From Actinomadura chibensis NBRC 106107 (GTDB lineage: Bacteria; Actinomycetota; Actinomycetes; Streptosporangiales; Streptosporangiaceae): 64,000 bases of DNA. This document shows positions 8,190-16,310 of the stretch, in pieces. Numbering within the stretch: position 1 is the first letter of the stretch; the number at the start of each line of letters is the position of its first letter. The position numbers were made by a program, and so were the translations under genes. Below the pieces are notes generated by a model, which was not told the DNA's origin, ran no database searches, and worked only from the letters and a program-made list of their open reading frames with translations. Location of the stretch: NCBI RefSeq assembly GCF_001552135.1, contig NZ_BCQP01000025.1:87109-151108 (forward strand). The letters are read 5' to 3'.

Positions 8190-8195
8190 TACGAT
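8190..8195 (+). promoter_or_regulatory. -10 element TACGAT, probable leaderless start
   Basis: TACGAT ends six bases before the GTG at 8202, so transcription would begin at or next to the start codon. No ribosome-binding site precedes that GTG, and no good -35 is visible. This is one of several such arrangements in the window. Confidence 0.45.
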
Positions 8196-8201
8196 CGAGC
8201 C

Positions 8202-8678
8202 GTGACCGACGGCACCCTGCCCGCCACCGAGCTGAGCGTCTGGCGCGCCATGCTGCGCGCCCACGCGCGGATCGCCCGCCGGCTGCAGGCCGACCTGCTG
8301 GCCCGGCACGGTCTCGCGCCGGGCTCCTACGACGTGCTCACGAACCTCGGCGAGGCCCCCGGAGGGCGCCTCCGGATGAACGACCTCGCCGACCGCGTCC
8401 TGCTCTCCCGCAGCGGCCTGACGAGGCTCGTCGACCGGATGGAGCGGGCGGGGCTGGTCGTCCGGCAGTCCTGCCCGAGCGACGCCCGCGGCCTCTACGC
8501 CGTGCTGACCGCCGCCGGGCGGGACCGGCTCGACGAGGCCACCCCGACCTACCGCCGGGGCGTCCGCGACTACCTGCTCGGCCACCTGGACGAACCCGAC
8601 CTGCGCACCCTCGGGCACCTGCTCGACCAGCTCACCGACGACCAGCTGACCGACGACGAGGTCCCCGCCCGCGCCTGA
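8202..8678 (+). CDS. MarR family transcriptional regulator
   Basis: A 158-residue winged-helix protein with the MarR layout: an N-terminal dimerisation helix (WRAMLRAHARIARRLQADL), a recognition region MNDLADRVLLSRSGLTRLVDRMERAGLV, a basic wing (PSDARGLYAVLT) and C-terminal dimer helices. MarR proteins bind palindromes as dimers and usually release DNA on binding small phenolic or oxidant ligands. It stands alone between mrp (divergent) and the DUF1003 gene (convergent), so its target is not clear; autoregulation and control of mrp are possible from the position. Confidence 0.85.
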   Translation: MTDGTLPATELSVWRAMLRAHARIARRLQADLLARHGLAPGSYDVLTNLGEAPGGRLRMNDLADRVLLSRSGLTRLVDRMERAGLVVRQSCPSDARGLYAVLTAAGRDRLDEATPTYRRGVRDYLLGHLDEPDLRTLGHLLDQLTDDQLTDDEVPARA

Positions 8679-8694
8679 CCGCGCGGGGCCCGGG

Positions 8695-9192
8695 TCAGGG
8701 CGTCGGATGGTCCTTGGCGTCCATCTCCCGCATGATCTGCTGGAGCTCGGAGCGGAGGAAGTCGCGGGTGACGACCTCGTTCAGCGCCACCCGCAGCCCG
8801 GCGATCTCCCGGGTCAGGTACTCGGTGTCGGCGATGGTGCGCTCGTTGCGCGACCTGTCCTGCTCGTACTGGACGCGGTCCCGGTCGTCCTGCCGGTTCT
8901 GCGCGAGCAGGATCAGCGGCGCCGCGTAGGACGCCTGCAACGACAGCATCAGCGTCAGGAAGATGAACGGGTACGGGTCGAACCTCAGGAAGGCGGGCGC
9001 GAGGAAGTTCCAGCCGAGCCAGAGGGTCACGAACACCGTCATGTAGACGAGGAACCGCGCCGTCCCGAGGAACCGCGCGATGCGCTCGGACAGCCGTCCG
9101 AACGACTCGGGGTCGTAGTGCACCCGCGGGACGAGCGTGCGGCGGACCTCCCTCGGCTGGTCCAGGCGGGCCGTCATCTGGCGTGTCGTCAT
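8695..9192 (-). CDS. DUF1003 membrane protein
   Basis: A 165-residue protein: a basic N-terminus, two closely spaced hydrophobic segments (about 45-65 and 74-98) and then a charged helical tail with QNRQDDRDRVQYEQDR, typical of DUF1003 proteins (previously called cyclic-nucleotide-binding-like; function not known). Its ATG (9192-9190) overlaps the TGA of the upstream MgtE-N/CBS gene as TGATG, so the two products are made together. The same pair follows mrp in mycobacteria (Rv1231c/Rv1232c, from memory). Confidence 0.8.
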   Translation of the reverse strand: MTTRQMTARLDQPREVRRTLVPRVHYDPESFGRLSERIARFLGTARFLVYMTVFVTLWLGWNFLAPAFLRFDPYPFIFLTLMLSLQASYAAPLILLAQNRQDDRDRVQYEQDRSRNERTIADTEYLTREIAGLRVALNEVVTRDFLRSELQQIMREMDAKDHPTP

Positions 9193-10490
9193 CACGTGTC
9201 CCCCCGGAGGGCCTCTTCCTCGGGATCCGAGGACTCCTCGGCGGCGGCGTCCATCGCCGCCTCCCGCCAGTCCTCGGGCAGCAGGTGGTCGAGGACGTCG
9301 TCGATCGTCACCGCGCCGAGCAGGTGGCCGTTCTCGTCCACGACGGCGCCCGCGACGAGGTTGTAGGTGGCGAGGAACATCGCCACCGCCTCCAGCGACA
9401 TGACCGGCCGCAGCGGGTCGAGCTCGGCGTCCACGATGCCGCTGACCAGCGTCGGCGGCGGCTCGCGCAGCAGCCGCTGGAAGTGCACGGTGCCGAGGTA
9501 GCGGCCGGTCGGCGTCGCGGTCGGCGGGCGGCACACGTACACCTGCGCCGCGAGCGCCGGGTTGAGGTCGGGACGGCGGATCAGCGCGAGCGCCTCGGCG
9601 ACCGTCGCGTCCGGCGCGACGATCACCGGGTCGGTGGTCATCAGCCCGCCCGCCGACTGGTCGGGGTAGGTGAGCAGGCGGCGGACGGGCGCCGCGTCCT
9701 GCGGCTCCATCAGCGTCAGCAGCCGCTCCCGCTGCTCGGTCGGCAGCTCGCCGAGCAGGTCGGCGGCGTCGTCCGGGCCCATCGCCTCCAGGACGTCGGC
9801 GGCCCGCTCCACGCCGAGCTTGCCGAGGATCTCGACCTGGTCGTCCTCGGGGAGCTCCTCCAGGATGTCGGCGAGCCGCTCGTCGTCCAGCGCGAGCGCG
9901 ACCTCCGTCCGCCGCTTCTCCGGCAGCTCGTGGACGATGTTCGCGAGGTCGGCGGGCTTCATCCGCTCGAACGCGGCGATCAGCCCGGCCGCGCCCTGGC
10001 CGTGCTCGACGGCGGAGAAGCCCTCCAGCTCGTCCCAGTCGACGACCAGGCTCTCGCCGCGCTTGCGCAGCCCGCGCCCGGTGCGGCGGCGGACGGCGAC
10101 CTTCCCGATCAGCCAGTCGCGGGTGCGGGTCGGCTCCATCGCCACGTCCACCACGGAGACCTCCTCGCCGCCGTCGCGGAACCGGACCGTCCGGTCGAGC
10201 ATCTCGGCGAGGACGAGCGTCTCGGACTCGCGCTTCTGGAACCGCCGCACGTTCAGCCGCCCGTCGAAGATCACCGCGTCCGCCTCGATCACGGTGACCC
10301 GGGTGATCGGCAGGAACACGGTGCGGCGCGTCGCGAGCTCCACGACCAGCCCGAGCACCCGCGGCGGGCGCGGCGCGAGGCGCAGCGCGACCACGACATC
10401 GCGGACCCGGCCGACCTGGTCGCCGGACGGGTCGAACACCGCGATGCCCGCGAGCCGGGCGATGAACACCCGCGTCGGAGCTCCGCTCAT
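9192..10490 (-). CDS. MgtE N-domain and CBS protein without channel domain
   Basis: A 432-residue soluble protein. The N-terminal half has two PRC-barrel-like modules (about 1-150, e.g. FDPSGDQVGRVRDVVV); then a MgtE intracellular N superhelical domain (VHELPEKRR, ILEELPEDDQVEIL, ADLLGELP repeats), then two CBS motifs (AGGLMTTDPVIVAPDATVAE and GAVVDENGHLLGAVTIDDVL). These are the Mg2+-sensing parts of MgtE, but there is no transmembrane pore domain. Together with the coupled DUF1003 membrane protein it could be a split magnesium-sensing or transport system; that is inference. ATG 10490 (MSGAPTRVF) is preferred over ATG 10508, because neither has a clear ribosome-binding site and the former matches the family N-terminus I recall. 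Confidence 0.8.
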   Translation of the reverse strand: MSGAPTRVFIARLAGIAVFDPSGDQVGRVRDVVVALRLAPRPPRVLGLVVELATRRTVFLPITRVTVIEADAVIFDGRLNVRRFQKRESETLVLAEMLDRTVRFRDGGEEVSVVDVAMEPTRTRDWLIGKVAVRRRTGRGLRKRGESLVVDWDELEGFSAVEHGQGAAGLIAAFERMKPADLANIVHELPEKRRTEVALALDDERLADILEELPEDDQVEILGKLGVERAADVLEAMGPDDAADLLGELPTEQRERLLTLMEPQDAAPVRRLLTYPDQSAGGLMTTDPVIVAPDATVAEALALIRRPDLNPALAAQVYVCRPPTATPTGRYLGTVHFQRLLREPPPTLVSGIVDAELDPLRPVMSLEAVAMFLATYNLVAGAVVDENGHLLGAVTIDDVLDHLLPEDWREAAMDAAAEESSDPEEEALRGDT

Positions 10491-10577
10491 GGCCTGGACA
10501 CTACCCATGATCTACGCGCCGACCCGGACGCCCGGGGGTGGTCGGGGACCCCGGGGGAGGCATGAGAAGGTGGCGTC

Positions 10578-11477
10578 ATGACCGACGTCCTGGTGGAGGA
10601 TTTCGAGGAGCATCGGGGCCTGCTGTTCGCGGTGGCGTACCGGATGCTGGGCACGGCCGCCGACGCCGAGGACGCCGTCCAGGACGCGTGGCTGCGCTGG
10701 TCGGCCGCCGACCGGTCCGGGGTCGAGGACCCGAAGGCCTACCTCGTCCGGGTCACCACGAACGTCGCGCTGGACCGGCTGAGGTCGGCGCAGAGCCGCC
10801 GCGAGACCTACGTCGGGCCGTGGCTGCCGGAGCCGATGCTGACCTCCCCGGACGTCGCCGAGGACGCCGAGCTGTCGGAGTCGGTGTCGATGGCGATGCT
10901 CGTCGTCCTGGAGACGCTGAGCCCGCTGGAGCGGGCCGTGTTCGTCCTCAAGGACGTGTTCGGCTTCCCGTACGCGGAGATCGCCGCGGCGCTGGATCGT
11001 TCCGAGGCGTCGGTGCGGCAGCTCGGCACCCGCGCCCGCAAGCACGTGGAGGCGCGGCGGCCCCGCTACCAGGCCGGGGGCGCGGAGCGGCGCGCGGCCA
11101 CCGAGCGGTTCCTCGACGTCGTCCTCGGCGGCGACATCAACCGGCTCATGGAGGTGCTCGCCCCCGACGTCACCCTGTGGACGGACGGCGGCGGCAAGGT
11201 CCGGGCGGCCCTCCGGACCATCACCGGTGCGCGGAAGGTCGGCCGCTGGCTGGCCGGGATCGTCGGGCGCCCGTACGCGGGCGTCGAGCCCGCCGACATG
11301 AGCTTCCGCCGCGCGGACCTCAACGGCGAGCCCGCCCTCATCGTGGACGGCCCGGACGGCCCGATCGGCGCCGCCACCGTCGAGATCGACGACGCGGGCC
11401 GGATCCACGCGATCCACCTCGTCGCTAACCCCGACAAGCTCAAGTCGATCGCCGAGGGCCGCAGCCTGCCCATGTGA
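10578..11477 (+). CDS. ECF41-family sigma factor (SigJ-like) with SnoaL-like C-terminus
   Basis: A 299-residue protein. Sigma region 2 (LFAVAYRMLGTAADAEDAVQDAWLR, split across about residues 14-38), the WLPEPM linker motif typical of ECF41, region 4 (FGFPYAEIAAALDRSEASVRQL), then a roughly 110-residue SnoaL/NTF2-like extension bearing the ECF41 hallmarks DGGGK and NPDKL. In this group the fused C-terminal domain replaces an anti-sigma factor and modulates sigma activity. ECF41 genes often sit by a carboxymuconolactone decarboxylase or oxidoreductase gene; none is adjacent here, so this one is orphan. Start ATG 10578 has AAGG-like purines upstream. Confidence 0.9.
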   Translation: MTDVLVEDFEEHRGLLFAVAYRMLGTAADAEDAVQDAWLRWSAADRSGVEDPKAYLVRVTTNVALDRLRSAQSRRETYVGPWLPEPMLTSPDVAEDAELSESVSMAMLVVLETLSPLERAVFVLKDVFGFPYAEIAAALDRSEASVRQLGTRARKHVEARRPRYQAGGAERRAATERFLDVVLGGDINRLMEVLAPDVTLWTDGGGKVRAALRTITGARKVGRWLAGIVGRPYAGVEPADMSFRRADLNGEPALIVDGPDGPIGAATVEIDDAGRIHAIHLVANPDKLKSIAEGRSLPM

Positions 11478-11480
11478 CGG

Positions 11481-11514
11481 GCACGACGGGCCGCCGGGCA
11501 CGACGGGCCGCCGG
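11481..11514. repeat. 17-bp tandem duplication
   Basis: GCACGACGGGCCGCCGG occurs twice in perfect tandem (11481-11497, 11498-11514) between the convergent stops of the ECF41 gene and the next gene. Probably replication slippage in GC-rich spacer; no coding role. Confidence 0.7.
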
Positions 11515-11515
11515 G

Positions 11516-12019
11516 CTACCGGTCGGCGGCGCGGCGCCTGCGGCCGAGCAGGCGGGGCGGGGCGCCCGCCGTCGTCGCCGGGGTCGGGACGGGACGCACC
11601 GCCGCGTACCCGTCCGCCGCCGTCACGACCTCCTCGACCGGGGTCAGCCGGACGATCCACGACTCGGCCGCCCAGCGCTCCACCTGCCCCTCGTGGGACG
11701 CCGCGTTCAGCCGCTCCTTGGCGAGCAGGGGCGCCACGGCGTCCCACAGCTCGGAGCCCGGCTCGACCGGCTCGGCGTCGGCGCTGAACGAGATCAGCCG
11801 CCCGCCCTTGTCCTTGCTCCGCAGGATCACGGTGACCTGCGCCGACTCCGGCAGGCCGGGCAGCGGCTGCTCGCCGTCCCCGCCGGTCAGCACGTAGGCG
11901 GACCCCTCGTGCCACACGTGCCAGGCGGCCCTCGGCTGCGGCAGGCCGGGCAGGTCCAGCCACATCAGCCCGGATTTCCTGGCCGCCTCCTCCACCAGCG
12001 CGGCGTTCAGCTCACCCAT
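11516..12019 (-). CDS. Hypothetical protein, 167 residues
   Basis: Soluble, without signal peptide or membrane segment. Segments such as AAWHVWHEGSAYVLTGGDGEQ, and the mixture of beta strands with VTVILRSKDKGGRLISF, suggest a small beta-barrel of the pyridoxamine-phosphate-oxidase/split-barrel kind, but no diagnostic residue was found, so no function is assigned. The C-terminus is arginine-rich. The gene is divergent from the CitE-like gene, with only 39 bases between the start codons, so the two share one short promoter region. Confidence 0.65.
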   Translation of the reverse strand: MGELNAALVEEAARKSGLMWLDLPGLPQPRAAWHVWHEGSAYVLTGGDGEQPLPGLPESAQVTVILRSKDKGGRLISFSADAEPVEPGSELWDAVAPLLAKERLNAASHEGQVERWAAESWIVRLTPVEEVVTAADGYAAVRPVPTPATTAGAPPRLLGRRRRAADR

Positions 12020-12045
12020 GCCGAAAGCGTCTCACACCAGGTCGA

Positions 12046-12051
12046 TAGCAT
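12046..12051 (+). promoter_or_regulatory. -10 element TAGCAT, probable leaderless start
   Basis: TAGCAT ends seven bases before ATG 12059, and there is no ribosome-binding site, which suggests a transcript beginning at the start codon. Confidence 0.45.
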
Positions 12052-12058
12052 CCGGGCC

Positions 12059-12982
12059 ATGCGCGTTCGACGTACCACCCTCGCAGTCCCGGCCAGCAAC
12101 CCCCGTTTCGTCGAGAAGGCCCAGGGCCTCCCCGCGGACGAGATCCTCCTCGACCTGGAGGACGCGGTAGCCCCGTCCGCGAAGGAGGACGCCCGCCAGA
12201 CGGTCGTCGCCGCGCTGAACGAGGGCGACTGGTCCGGCAGGACGCGGGCAGTGCGCATCAACGACCTCGACACCCACTGGGCCTACCGGGACGTGATCGA
12301 CGTCGTGGAGGGCGCGGGCGCGAACCTCGACGTCATCATGCTGCCCAAGGCGGAGGACGCGTCGTACGTCCGGTGGCTCGACCGGCTCCTCACCCAGATC
12401 GAGCGGGCGAAGGGCCTGCCGGTCGGGCGCATCGGCATCGAGGCGCAGGTCGAGACCGCCCGGAGCATGGTCGAGATCGACGCGATCGCCGCGTCGTCGC
12501 CGCGCCTGGAGTCGCTCGTCCTCGGTCCCGGCGACCTGATGGCGTCCCTGAACATGAAGACGCTCGTCGTGGGCGAGCAGCCGCCCGGGTACACCGAGGG
12601 CGACGCCTACCACTACATCCTCATGAAGATTTTGATGGCGGCCCGCGCCAACGACCTCCAGGCCATCGACGGGCCGTACTTCAACGTCCGGGACGTGGAC
12701 GCGTTCACCCGGGTCGCGCGGCGCTCGGCCGCCCTCGGGTTCGACGGGAAGTGGGTGCTGCACCCGACCCAGATCGAGGCCGGGAACGCCGTGTTCTCCC
12801 CCGAGCAGGACGACTACGACCACGCCGAGCTGATCCTGGAGGCCTACCAGCGCGCCGTCGACGAGGGGCGCGGCGCCGCCACCCTCGGCGACGAGATGAT
12901 CGACGAGGCGTCCCGCAAGATGGCGCTCGTCGTCGCCGCGAAGGGACGCGCCGCCGGGCTGACCCGCACCCGGAAGGAGTGA
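12059..12982 (+). CDS. HpcH/HpaI-family lyase (CitE-like, malyl-CoA/citramalyl-CoA lyase type)
   Basis: A 307-residue TIM-barrel protein. The N-terminal RRTTLAVPASNPRFVEKA, DEILLDLEDAVAP (acidic metal ligand), VRINDLDTHWAYRDV, a GIEAQVET strand (catalytic Glu/Gln) and the metal-binding LGPGDLMASL match CitE-like beta-subunits and stand-alone malyl-/citramalyl-CoA lyases. These enzymes cleave or form acyl-CoA C-C bonds with Mg2+. No citrate-lyase partners are nearby, so it is a stand-alone CitE-like enzyme and its exact acyl-CoA substrate is open. The start is ATG at 12059 (MRVRRTTL). Confidence 0.85.
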   Translation: MRVRRTTLAVPASNPRFVEKAQGLPADEILLDLEDAVAPSAKEDARQTVVAALNEGDWSGRTRAVRINDLDTHWAYRDVIDVVEGAGANLDVIMLPKAEDASYVRWLDRLLTQIERAKGLPVGRIGIEAQVETARSMVEIDAIAASSPRLESLVLGPGDLMASLNMKTLVVGEQPPGYTEGDAYHYILMKILMAARANDLQAIDGPYFNVRDVDAFTRVARRSAALGFDGKWVLHPTQIEAGNAVFSPEQDDYDHAELILEAYQRAVDEGRGAATLGDEMIDEASRKMALVVAAKGRAAGLTRTRKE

Positions 12983-13047
12983 GCGCGGGAACTGGGGCAC
13001 CGTACGATTCGTCCCACGTACGCGAAGGCTCACGGGGGAGGTCGGAC

Positions 13048-14301
13048 GTGTCAGAACCAGGGGGCTCGGACGGTTGGGCGCCGCTGGACCCCGACCTCGA
13101 CGGCGCCGCGCGCGAGCCGGAACGTCCTGAACCGCCGCCGCAAGCGCCGTATCCGCCGCAGCCGTACGCCTACCAGGAGCCATACGCACCGGCCACCCAC
13201 GGGCAGTACGGGCAGCCGTACGGCGGCCAGCCGTACGGGGCGCAGTACCCGCCGCCGTACGGGGCCGGGTACGCCCCGCCGACGCCGTTCCGGACGTCCT
13301 GGACGGAGGACGCGCCGTCCGGTACCCCGTTCCACCGGCTGGCGCGCACCCCGCTGCACCGGTGGTGGCGTCCGCTCGCCGGGTCGCTGGCGATCGTCGC
13401 CGGGGGCATGGCGCTCGCGCTCGTCGTCATGATCGTCGGGATGATCGTCCGGACGGTGGCCGAGGGCGGCGTGCCGGAGACCGGCGCCGACTCCGTCTTC
13501 GGCGACGACACCGCCGACCTCGCGTTCGACCTGGGCTCGCTCGCCCTGTTCCTGCCCGTGGCGCTGCTCGCCGCCTGGGGGATCCAGCGGCGGCGGCCCG
13601 GCACGCTGTCGTCCGTCGCGGGACGCCTGCGCTGGCGCTGGATGCTGGCCTGCTGCGGCCTCGCCGTCCTGTTCTGCGCCGTGTCGTTCGGGACGTCGAT
13701 CCTCGCGGGCGGCGCCGTGGACGACCAGTCGTCCGGCGACGAGCACTGGGTCGGCTGGGGGCGCTTCCTCGCCCCCGCGATCGTCATCGTCCTGCTGGTG
13801 CCGTTCCAGTCGGCGGCGGAGGAGTACGTGTTCCGCGGCTGGCTGCTCCAGGCCGTCGGCGCCTGCACGCTGGAGAACGCCAGGGGACGCGTCGGACGCG
13901 CGTTCAGCGCCGTCCTGCGCACCCCGTGGCCCGGCATCGTCGTCGGGTCGGCGCTGTTCACCTCGGGCCACGGCTACACCGGCTGGGGCATCCTCGACAT
14001 CTTCTTCTTCGGCGCGGTGGCGGCGTGGCTGGCGGTGAAGACGGGCGGGCTGGAGTCCGGCATCGCGCTGCACGTGTTCAACAACCTGATGGCGTTCCTC
14101 TTCCCGGCCGCGATCGGCGAGCTGGACATCGAGCAGGGCGGCGTGCCGTGGCAGGTCGTCGCCGCCGACATCGTCCCGATGGCGCTGTACGCGGCGGCCG
14201 TCGTGTGGCTGGCGCGGCGGATGAGGATCCAGACCGTCACCGCGGGTTCGCGGGACGACGTCCCGATCACGCCGCCCCCGCACCCGACCCCGGTGTCATA
14301 G
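13048..14301 (+). CDS. CPBP-family intramembrane metalloprotease
   Basis: 417 residues. The first ~110 are Pro/Tyr/Gly-rich with repeated PYGGQPYG-like units, followed by about eight hydrophobic segments. The CAAX-protease/bacteriocin-processing (Abi) motifs are present: AAEEYVFRGWLL (catalytic EExxxR), SGHGYTG (H) and HVFNN. The family includes prenyl-protein proteases and immunity or regulatory proteases; no bacteriocin gene is nearby. The start is GTG 13048, seven bases after GGGGGAG; a TACGAT motif near 13004-13009 could be its -10. The stop overlaps the convergent Nudix gene by six bases. Confidence 0.85.
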   Translation: MSEPGGSDGWAPLDPDLDGAAREPERPEPPPQAPYPPQPYAYQEPYAPATHGQYGQPYGGQPYGAQYPPPYGAGYAPPTPFRTSWTEDAPSGTPFHRLARTPLHRWWRPLAGSLAIVAGGMALALVVMIVGMIVRTVAEGGVPETGADSVFGDDTADLAFDLGSLALFLPVALLAAWGIQRRRPGTLSSVAGRLRWRWMLACCGLAVLFCAVSFGTSILAGGAVDDQSSGDEHWVGWGRFLAPAIVIVLLVPFQSAAEEYVFRGWLLQAVGACTLENARGRVGRAFSAVLRTPWPGIVVGSALFTSGHGYTGWGILDIFFFGAVAAWLAVKTGGLESGIALHVFNNLMAFLFPAAIGELDIEQGGVPWQVVAADIVPMALYAAAVVWLARRMRIQTVTAGSRDDVPITPPPHPTPVS

Positions 14302-14685
14302 CAGGCCCCACAGCACGAGGGCGTCCACGAGGCCGGGCGTGACGGGCAGTTCGGGGATGCGCTCGGGCGGGACCCAGTCCGCCTCCGCCGCGTCGTCGCC
14401 CGCGCGGAGCGTCCCCCCGGTGACCGCCGCCGTGTAGTCGTAAATCTCGTAGACGACGCCGCAGGGGCCGGGACGCTCGACCGTCCCGGCGAGGGCGAGG
14501 GGCTCCACGTCGAGGCCGGTCTCCTCGCGCAGCTCCCGCGCGAGGGCGGCGGCGTCGTCCTCGCCCGGCTCGACCCGGCCGCCGGGGATGGACCAGAGGC
14601 CCTCGCCCGGCGGGCGGCCGCGCCGGACCATCAGCAGCCGGCCGCGGTCGTCCCGGACGACCGCTCCCACGCAGCGCACTCGCAT
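14296..14685 (-). CDS. Nudix hydrolase
   Basis: A 129-residue protein with a complete Nudix box (GGRVEPGEDDAAALAREL then REETGL, about residues 37-60), including the paired glutamates that bind Mg2+. It begins MRVRCVGAVVRDDRGRLLMVRRGRP and is a single domain, as in MutT/ADP-ribose-pyrophosphatase-type enzymes that cleave nucleoside diphosphates linked to another moiety. Substrate not predictable from the sequence alone. It converges on the CPBP gene and is divergent from the DUF6758 gene. Confidence 0.85.
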   Translation of the reverse strand: MRVRCVGAVVRDDRGRLLMVRRGRPPGEGLWSIPGGRVEPGEDDAAALARELREETGLDVEPLALAGTVERPGPCGVVYEIYDYTAAVTGGTLRAGDDAAEADWVPPERIPELPVTPGLVDALVLWGLL

Positions 14686-14768
14686 GACCCCATTTTGACG
14701 CCCCTTTTCCGCGCGTCCGCCCGCCCCGCCTTGACGATCCGGGACGCGGCCGCGCAGGGTGGGTAGTC

Positions 14769-15416
14769 ATGAGGGCGGAGCCCACATGCCCGCGCTGCGC
14801 GGGCCCCCTGCACGAGCCGGGCCTCTGGTCGAGCGACTGGACCTGCGACGTGCACGGCGCCGTCCTGCCGAGGCAGCCCGCCAGGCGACCCGGCCCGGAC
14901 GGGCTGGCCGCCGTGCTGCGCGAGACGCGGGTCCCCGTCTGGACGCCCTGGCCCCTTCCGCAGGGCTGGCTCGTCACGGGGTTCGCCACGGTCGGGGACG
15001 ACCGCTCGGGCGCGCGCGCGACGGCCGTCGCCCTGTCCGGGCCGGGGCTGCTCAGCGGCCCCGCCGACATGGTGCTGATCGCCGAGGAGCCCGGCGTCGG
15101 GCTCGGCGCCCACTTCGCCGGGCTGGCGGGCCCCGACCCCGGCGAGCGGTTCGACGGCAGCCCGCCGCACGTGAAGCTCGACGTGAGCGGCCCGGCCGCG
15201 ACCTACGACCACTCGCTGCCGATGTGGGCGGTCGACGGGCGCCCCGACCGCGCCGTCTACGTCGGCGAGGCGATGGGAAACTGGCTGTGGGCGGTGCTCT
15301 GGCCCGCCGACGCGGGCGTCCTCATGCTCGACAAGCAGAACCTCCTCGACCTCCGGGAGCCCGGCATGGAGATCGACCTTCCCTACGGCGCGTTCAGCCC
15401 CCGGCTCGACGACTGA
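14769..15416 (+). CDS. DUF6758-type protein with zinc-ribbon-like N-terminus
   Basis: A 215-residue protein. CPRCAGPL near the N-terminus and a later CDVHG provide three Cys and one His that could form a zinc ribbon. The rest is a globular alpha/beta domain containing VWTPWPLPQGWLVTGFATVGDD and KLDVSGPAATYDH. I recognise it as an actinobacterial conserved protein (DUF6758); function unknown. It sits 17 bases upstream of the PHP gene and probably heads the rightward run of four genes to 17895. Start ATG 14769. Confidence 0.7.
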   Translation: MRAEPTCPRCAGPLHEPGLWSSDWTCDVHGAVLPRQPARRPGPDGLAAVLRETRVPVWTPWPLPQGWLVTGFATVGDDRSGARATAVALSGPGLLSGPADMVLIAEEPGVGLGAHFAGLAGPDPGERFDGSPPHVKLDVSGPAATYDHSLPMWAVDGRPDRAVYVGEAMGNWLWAVLWPADAGVLMLDKQNLLDLREPGMEIDLPYGAFSPRLDD

Positions 15417-15433
15417 CGCCGGGGGGCCGACCG

Positions 15434-16300
15434 ATGCGCATCGACCTGCACAGCCACAGCGCCATGTCCGACGGGACGCGCCCGCCCGCCGAGGTCGTCC
15501 GGCGGGCCCGGGAGCGGGGCGTGGACGTGCTCGCGCTCACCGACCACGACACCGTCGCCGGATGGGACGAGGCCGCCGCCGCGCTCCCGGACGGCCTGAC
15601 CCTCGTCCCCGGCATCGAGCTGTCCTGCAAGCTGGACGGCCGGAGCCTGCACATGCTCGGCTACCTGTTCGACCCGTCCGAGCCCGTGCTCGCCGCCGAG
15701 CTGGCGAGGATCCGCGACGACCGGGTGATCCGCGCGCGGGGCATGGTCGAGCGCCTCCGCGAGCTGGGCGTGGACGTCACCTGGGACATGGTCCGCGGCC
15801 TGGCGAGCGGCGAGGCCGTCGGACGCCCGCACATCGCCCGCGCCATGATCGAGGCGGGCGCCATCCGGACGGCCGACGAGGCGTTCACCGACGACTGGAT
15901 CGCCCAGGGCGGCCGCGCCTACGTCGAGCGGTACGCGCTCGACCCGGAGGAGGCGATCGGGCTCGTCCGCGCGGCCGGGGGAGTGTGCGTCCTCGCGCAT
16001 CCGCGGGCCCGCCGCCGCGGCTACGTGTTCGGGGACGACGCCGTCGAGCGCCTCGCCGCCGAGGGCCTCGCCGGGATCGAGGTCGACCACCCCGACCACG
16101 CCCCCGACGACCGCGCCCGGCTGCGCGACCTCGCCGCCGCGCTCGGCCTCGCCGCGACCGGGTCCAGCGACGACCACGGGGCGCTGACCGGCGACCGGCT
16201 GGGCGCCGAGACGACCGACCCGGACGCCTTCGCGCAGCTGGCGGAGGCCGCGTCCGTTGATGATCTCCGCGACCCCTACCGGAGGCCCGAAGCACGGTAG
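15434..16300 (+). CDS. PHP-domain phosphoesterase (RNase AM / nucleotide phosphatase type)
   Basis: A 288-residue protein with all PHP metal motifs: DLHSHSAMSDG (about residues 4-14), ALTDHDT, PGIELSC, a later HP pair (CVLAHPRAR) and GSSDDHG near the end. It is closest in style to stand-alone TrpH/YciV proteins that hydrolyse 3',5'-bisphosphonucleosides or trim 5' RNA ends. It binds up to three metal ions and acts in the cytosol. ATG 15434 is chosen; the Asp/His-rich first strand must lie at the very N-terminus. Confidence 0.85.
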   Translation: MRIDLHSHSAMSDGTRPPAEVVRRARERGVDVLALTDHDTVAGWDEAAAALPDGLTLVPGIELSCKLDGRSLHMLGYLFDPSEPVLAAELARIRDDRVIRARGMVERLRELGVDVTWDMVRGLASGEAVGRPHIARAMIEAGAIRTADEAFTDDWIAQGGRAYVERYALDPEEAIGLVRAAGGVCVLAHPRARRRGYVFGDDAVERLAAEGLAGIEVDHPDHAPDDRARLRDLAAALGLAATGSSDDHGALTGDRLGAETTDPDAFAQLAEAASVDDLRDPYRRPEAR

Positions 16301-16303
16301 GGT
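16298..16303 (+). promoter_or_regulatory. -10 element TAGGGT, probable leaderless start
   Basis: TAGGGT, overlapping the PHP stop codon (TAG, 16298-16300), ends seven bases before GTG 16311, the same geometry as several other genes in this window. Confidence 0.4.
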
Positions 16304-16310
16304 GCGAGGC

